Made by a program: the position numbers and the translations under genes. From Candidatus Brocadiaceae bacterium (GTDB taxonomy: Bacteria; Planctomycetota; Brocadiia; Brocadiales; Brocadiaceae), in assembly GCA_024653795.1 (NCBI GenBank), contig JANLHY010000004.1:1-7748 (forward strand): 7,748 nucleotides of DNA. Direction: 5' to 3'. Positions 6,141 to 7,748 of the stretch are shown here, piece by piece. Each line of letters begins with the position of its first letter. Positions within the stretch are counted from its first letter, which is position 1. Under the pieces are notes generated by a model. It ran no database searches, had not been told where the DNA came from, and saw only the letters and a program-made list of their open reading frames with translations.

Positions 6141-6190
6141 GACGTAATGGCATCCTTTCTTAACGTTTCTGATGTCAAAAGACAAACCAC

Positions 6191-6228
6191 CTCTTTATCT
6201 CCATCCGCTTTCTGGAAGAGATAAAGAG
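6191..6228 (-). terminator. Long hairpin between the cytochrome array and pfkA (terminator-like)
   Basis: Perfect 11-base arms CTCTTTATCTC (6191-6201) and GAGATAAAGAG (6218-6228) enclose 16 bases, within which TCC and GGA can add a small inner stem. It starts 44 bases past the last cytochrome stop and ends 50 bases before the pfkA ATG. On the minus strand the hairpin is followed by GTGGTTTGTCTTTTG, only loosely T-rich. It may therefore be a weak intrinsic terminator for the cytochrome genes, an mRNA-stabilising hairpin, or part of the pfkA leader. The rest of the 131-base gap shows a second imperfect stem, ACGGT...ACCGT (6229-6253). Confidence 0.5.
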
Positions 6229-6271
6229 ACGGTTAAAGGATCGAAATTACCGTGTGTTTTTAATAAGGATG

Positions 6272-6643
6272 TTACTCCCTCTTTTTAGGGGCCAATTTTC
6301 TCACGTATCTGGCTAATGCCTGTATCTCTTCTGGTTTTAACTTCTCACGCCATCGGGGCATTTTGTTCTTGCCGTTAGTAATAGAATTTAAAATCTCCTC
6401 GCCTTTTTTTGAGGCCTGCCATTTGGCATCCGCAAGATTCGGGGCTTTCAATTCATGTCCCCTTTTGGTGCCCTTGCCATCGTCGCCGTGACAGGTAGAA
6501 CAGTGATATTCAAATAATTGTTTTGGATTAATTTCCTCGCCTTCCTGTCCGTATGCTGGAGAGACGCCCGCATACAAACCTATCGTGACAAAAAACGATA
6601 TCACAAAAACGAAAGGGGTTTTCGCATTACCCATAATCCACAT
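6272..6643 (-). CDS. Small monohaem c-type cytochrome (class I), exported
   Basis: A periplasmic electron carrier of 123 residues in the chosen form. It has a signal peptide ending near AYGQ, a haem site C48-S-T-C51-H52 followed by GDDGKGTKRGH, and a likely Met ligand at Met95 in NKMPRWREKLKPEE, then a C-terminal helix ALARYVRKLAPKK. This is the compact cytochrome c6/c-555-like fold. It is more diverged than the three upstream cytochromes but shares the DGKG, K-MP and KLxPEEIxAL pattern. The start is uncertain. The longer ATG at 6661 lies inside a 20-base segment that also occurs as non-coding spacer at 7473-7492, so I prefer the ATG at 6643, with GGAGAAAT directly upstream like the GGAGAAAAT of its paralogue. 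Met at 6634 is also possible. It ends the cytochrome array; a hairpin follows. Confidence 0.88.
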   Translation of the reverse strand: MWIMGNAKTPFVFVISFFVTIGLYAGVSPAYGQEGEEINPKQLFEYHCSTCHGDDGKGTKRGHELKAPNLADAKWQASKKGEEILNSITNGKNKMPRWREKLKPEEIQALARYVRKLAPKKRE

Positions 6644-6646
6644 ATT

Positions 6647-6651
6647 TCTCC
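6647..6651 (-). promoter_or_regulatory. Ribosome binding site deciding the start of the last cytochrome
   Basis: The minus strand reads GGAGA, then AAT, then ATG (6643). The neighbouring paralogue starting at 7025 has the same leader with one more A (GGAGAAAATATG). This supports 6643 over the upstream ATG at 6661. Confidence 0.5.
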
Positions 6652-6677
6652 GCAAAAACATGATGCTGAATGTGAAT

Positions 6678-7025
6678 TTATTTCTTCCCGAAACTCCTGA
6701 CGACAGTCACCAGGGCATTAACCTCATCGGGGCTTAGTTTTTCTTTAAACGCCTCCATTTTTTCAGGTGTGCCATCGTTGATTTGCTTGATAATCTGTTC
6801 ATCGGTTGCCTTTGCCTGCCAGGCCGCATCAGAAAGATCAGAAGATTCCAGTGCAGCCCCAATATCTGTAGGTTTACCATTTGCGTCGTGGCAGGTTACA
6901 CAATGGGTCGCATACAATTTCCCGGCGTCGATATCTGCTCTGGAAATGTGAGCGCCTGAAAAAAAGGTAACTATACCGGCAACAACTGCAACCGATGTAA
7001 CCGCAAAGATTCCTGCCTTAAACAT
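6678..7025 (-). CDS. Small monohaem c-type cytochrome, paralogue A
   Basis: A 115-residue periplasmic cytochrome. The signal peptide (1-30) has a hydrophobic core FAVTSVAVVAGIV and probably cuts at SRA-DIDAGK, leaving about 85 residues. Haem attaches at C42-V-T-C45-H46 in YATHCVTCHDANGKPTD. Met90 in GTPEKMEAFKEKLSPDEV is the likely sixth iron ligand, and VVRSFGKK ends the last helix. It should shuttle single electrons between membrane and periplasmic redox enzymes; the partner is unknown. The ATG at 7025 has AAGGAG five bases upstream. It lies 76 bases downstream of paralogue B and 34 bases upstream of the diverged cytochrome, all on one strand. By eye it shares about 70% of residues with paralogue B. 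The spacer 7026-7101 is AT-rich, with a short TATAAA/TTTATA palindrome (7042-7056 region) but no convincing promoter. Confidence 0.9.
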   Translation of the reverse strand: MFKAGIFAVTSVAVVAGIVTFFSGAHISRADIDAGKLYATHCVTCHDANGKPTDIGAALESSDLSDAAWQAKATDEQIIKQINDGTPEKMEAFKEKLSPDEVNALVTVVRSFGKK

Positions 7026-7101
7026 ATTTTCTCCTTCTTATAAAAAATTTATAGAGATTTGTGATAAGATACTGTTTAAAAATATGATGCTGAATGTGAA
7101 T

Positions 7102-7452
7102 TTATTTCTTCCAGAAACTCCTGACGACAGGAACCAGCGCCTTAATCTCGTCAGGGGTTAGTTCTTCTTTAAACGGCTTCATTTTCTCTGGTGTGCCATC
7201 ATTGATTTGTTTGATAATCTGTTCGTCGGTTGTCTTAGCCTGCCATGCCGCATCAGTAAAATCACGAGCTCCCAGTGCGCGTCCAAGGTCTGTAAGTTTA
7301 CCATCTGGGCCGTGACAGCAGCCTCCACAATGGGTCATATACAAATTCCTGGCATCAATATCTGCCCTGGAAATGTGCGCGCCGGGAAAAAAGGCATCCA
7401 TACAGGCAACAACTGCAACTGCTGTAACCGCAAATATTCCTGTCTTAAACAT
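7102..7452 (-). CDS. Cytochrome c paralogue B with altered haem motif (CGGCCH) and lipobox-like signal
   Basis: A 116-residue paralogue of its two neighbours with the same frame, length and C-terminal half (QINDGTPEKM with Met91, then KPFKEELTPDE). Two changes stand out. Where neighbours have HC-xx-CH, this copy has H41-C42-G-G-C45-C46-H47: one extra Cys codon gives C-x3-C-H, so the standard CXXCH is absent. In the signal peptide, GIV of paralogue A is CMD here, which creates V14-V15-A16-C17, a lipobox-like sequence, and puts Asp19 into the former hydrophobic core. The product may be a lipoprotein or poorly exported, and may bind haem atypically or not at all. There is no frameshift or stop, so it is not an obvious pseudogene. 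The final SFGKK is SFWKK. AAGGAGGAG lies upstream of the ATG at 7452. It could be a specialised paralogue or a gene early in decay. Confidence 0.82.
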   Translation of the reverse strand: MFKTGIFAVTAVAVVACMDAFFPGAHISRADIDARNLYMTHCGGCCHGPDGKLTDLGRALGARDFTDAAWQAKTTDEQIIKQINDGTPEKMKPFKEELTPDEIKALVPVVRSFWKK

Positions 7453-7472
7453 ATTTTCTCCTCCTTAAATAG

Positions 7473-7492
7473 CTCCGCAAAAACATGATGCT
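7473..7492. repeat. Spacer copy of the 20-base segment at 6648-6667
   Basis: CTCCGCAAAAACATGATGCT occurs here between paralogues C and B and again at 6648-6667 after paralogue A. Here it is clearly non-coding, because paralogue B starts further on at 7452 with its own ribosome binding site. At the other locus it overlaps the longest possible start of the last cytochrome. Confidence 0.75.
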
Positions 7493-7502
7493 AAAAGTGA
7501 AT

Positions 7503-7748
7503 TTATTTCTTCCCGAAACTCCTGACGACAGGAACCAGCGCCTTAACCTCATCAGGGGTTAGTTTTTCTTTAAACGGCATCATTTTTTCTGGTGTGCCAT
7601 CATTGATTTGCTTGATGATCTGTTCATCGGTTACTTTTGCCTGCCAGGCCGCATCAGTAAAATCACGCGCTTCCAGTCCTACACCAAGGTCTGTAGGTTT
7701 ACCATCTGTACCGTGACAGGTTTTACAATGGGTCATATATAATTTCTT
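7503..7748 (-). CDS. Small monohaem c-type cytochrome, paralogue C (N-terminus outside window)
   Basis: The last 81 residues of a third tandem copy; the signal peptide and start lie beyond the right edge. The visible part begins KKLYMTHCKTCHGTDGKPTD, with a standard CKTCH haem motif, and continues to QINDGTPEKMMPFKEKLTPD, whose first Met (of the MM pair) aligns with the axial Met of paralogues A and B. It ends VVRSFGKK like paralogue A. An internal ATG at 7736 is not the start, because the codons before it (K-K-L-Y) match the mature region of the paralogues. It lies 50 bases upstream of paralogue B. Its normal haem site shows that the change in B is specific to B and not ancestral to the array. 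Confidence 0.9.
   Translation of the reverse strand, partial: KKLYMTHCKTCHGTDGKPTDLGVGLEARDFTDAAWQAKVTDEQIIKQINDGTPEKMMPFKEKLTPDEVKALVPVVRSFGKK

Larger units (their letters stand above)
6648..7748 (-). repeat. Tandem duplication: three near-identical cytochrome units with shared 3' flanks
   Basis: Three cytochrome c genes end at 6678, 7102 and 7503, giving spacings of 424 and 401 bases. DNA identity is high over the coding parts and continues past the stop codons: GATGCTGAATGTGAATTTAT is shared by the flanks of the first two, and a close variant flanks the third. The 20-base segment 6648-6667 is identical to 7473-7492. The duplicated unit therefore included spacer as well as gene. The third unit is cut by the right window edge, so the array may continue. 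Confidence 0.8.

Noticed and set aside
5025..6180. Near-inverted 14-base pair flanking pfkA (5025-5038 and 6167-6180)
   Set aside because: Twelve of fourteen positions match in AT-rich spacer; this is compatible with chance, and no mobile-element features accompany it.
6141..6185. Longer N-terminus of phosphofructokinase, starting at a TTG
   Set aside because: The family starts at the MKKIGVLTGG segment, and an AAGGAT site precedes that ATG.
7026..7101. Internal promoter or terminator between cytochrome paralogues
   Set aside because: There is a TATAAA/TTTATA palindrome, but no suitable -35 and no GC stem. AT-richness explains it.
1..7748. CRISPR arrays, tRNA or rRNA genes, insertion sequences
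   Set aside because: No regularly spaced direct repeats, cloverleaf, rRNA-like segment or transposase frame was seen. The only long repeats are the cytochrome duplications.

Overview
The window looks like a piece of a chemolithotrophic, cytochrome-rich bacterial chromosome. The best guess is an anammox planctomycete of the Brocadiaceae type (Kuenenia, Brocadia or Jettenia relatives), but this is an inference. It rests on the moderately AT-rich DNA, tandem small c-type cytochromes, a two-domain multicopper oxidase, a MauG/CcP-type dihaem protein and a rubrerythrin-like gene. No hydrazine, nitrite or nitrate module, rRNA or other marker confirms it. All genes I can support lie on the minus strand, so the sequence is read from high to low coordinates. 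No gene-free stretch exceeds 300 bases; the longest is about 130 bases (6141-6271).

Layout in transcription order. (1) 7748-6272: a tandem array of four small single-haem c-type cytochromes. Three are close paralogues (the first cut by the window edge) and one is more diverged. The middle paralogue is odd: its haem motif reads C-G-G-C-C-H instead of CXXCH, and its signal peptide has gained a lipobox-like V-V-A-C. (2) 6140-5055: a 6-phosphofructokinase whose phosphoryl-donor signature mixes ATP-type (GGDGS) and pyrophosphate-type (PKTIDND) residues. A long hairpin separates it from the cytochromes. (3) 4993-1606: a likely operon of a four-helix cytochrome b561-like membrane protein, a periplasmic dihaem cytochrome c peroxidase, a cysteine dioxygenase three bases downstream of it, and glutamate dehydrogenase. 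(4) 1507-281: a secreted or membrane-anchored two-domain multicopper oxidase with a full set of copper ligands and the type 1 site in domain 1. (5) 168-1: the start of a rubrerythrin/ferritin-like gene.

How they may work together (inference). The b561-like protein could pass quinol electrons to the peroxidase, with the small cytochromes as soluble carriers. Cysteine dioxygenase makes cysteine sulfinate, whose usual transamination yields glutamate. The adjacent glutamate dehydrogenase could return that glutamate to 2-oxoglutarate and ammonium. The multicopper oxidase, peroxidase and rubrerythrin fit a theme of oxygen, peroxide and metal handling in an otherwise anaerobic cell.

No complete undescribed system is evident. 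The strongest leads are the altered middle cytochrome, the peroxidase/cysteine dioxygenase/glutamate dehydrogenase gene cluster, and the mixed phosphofructokinase signature.
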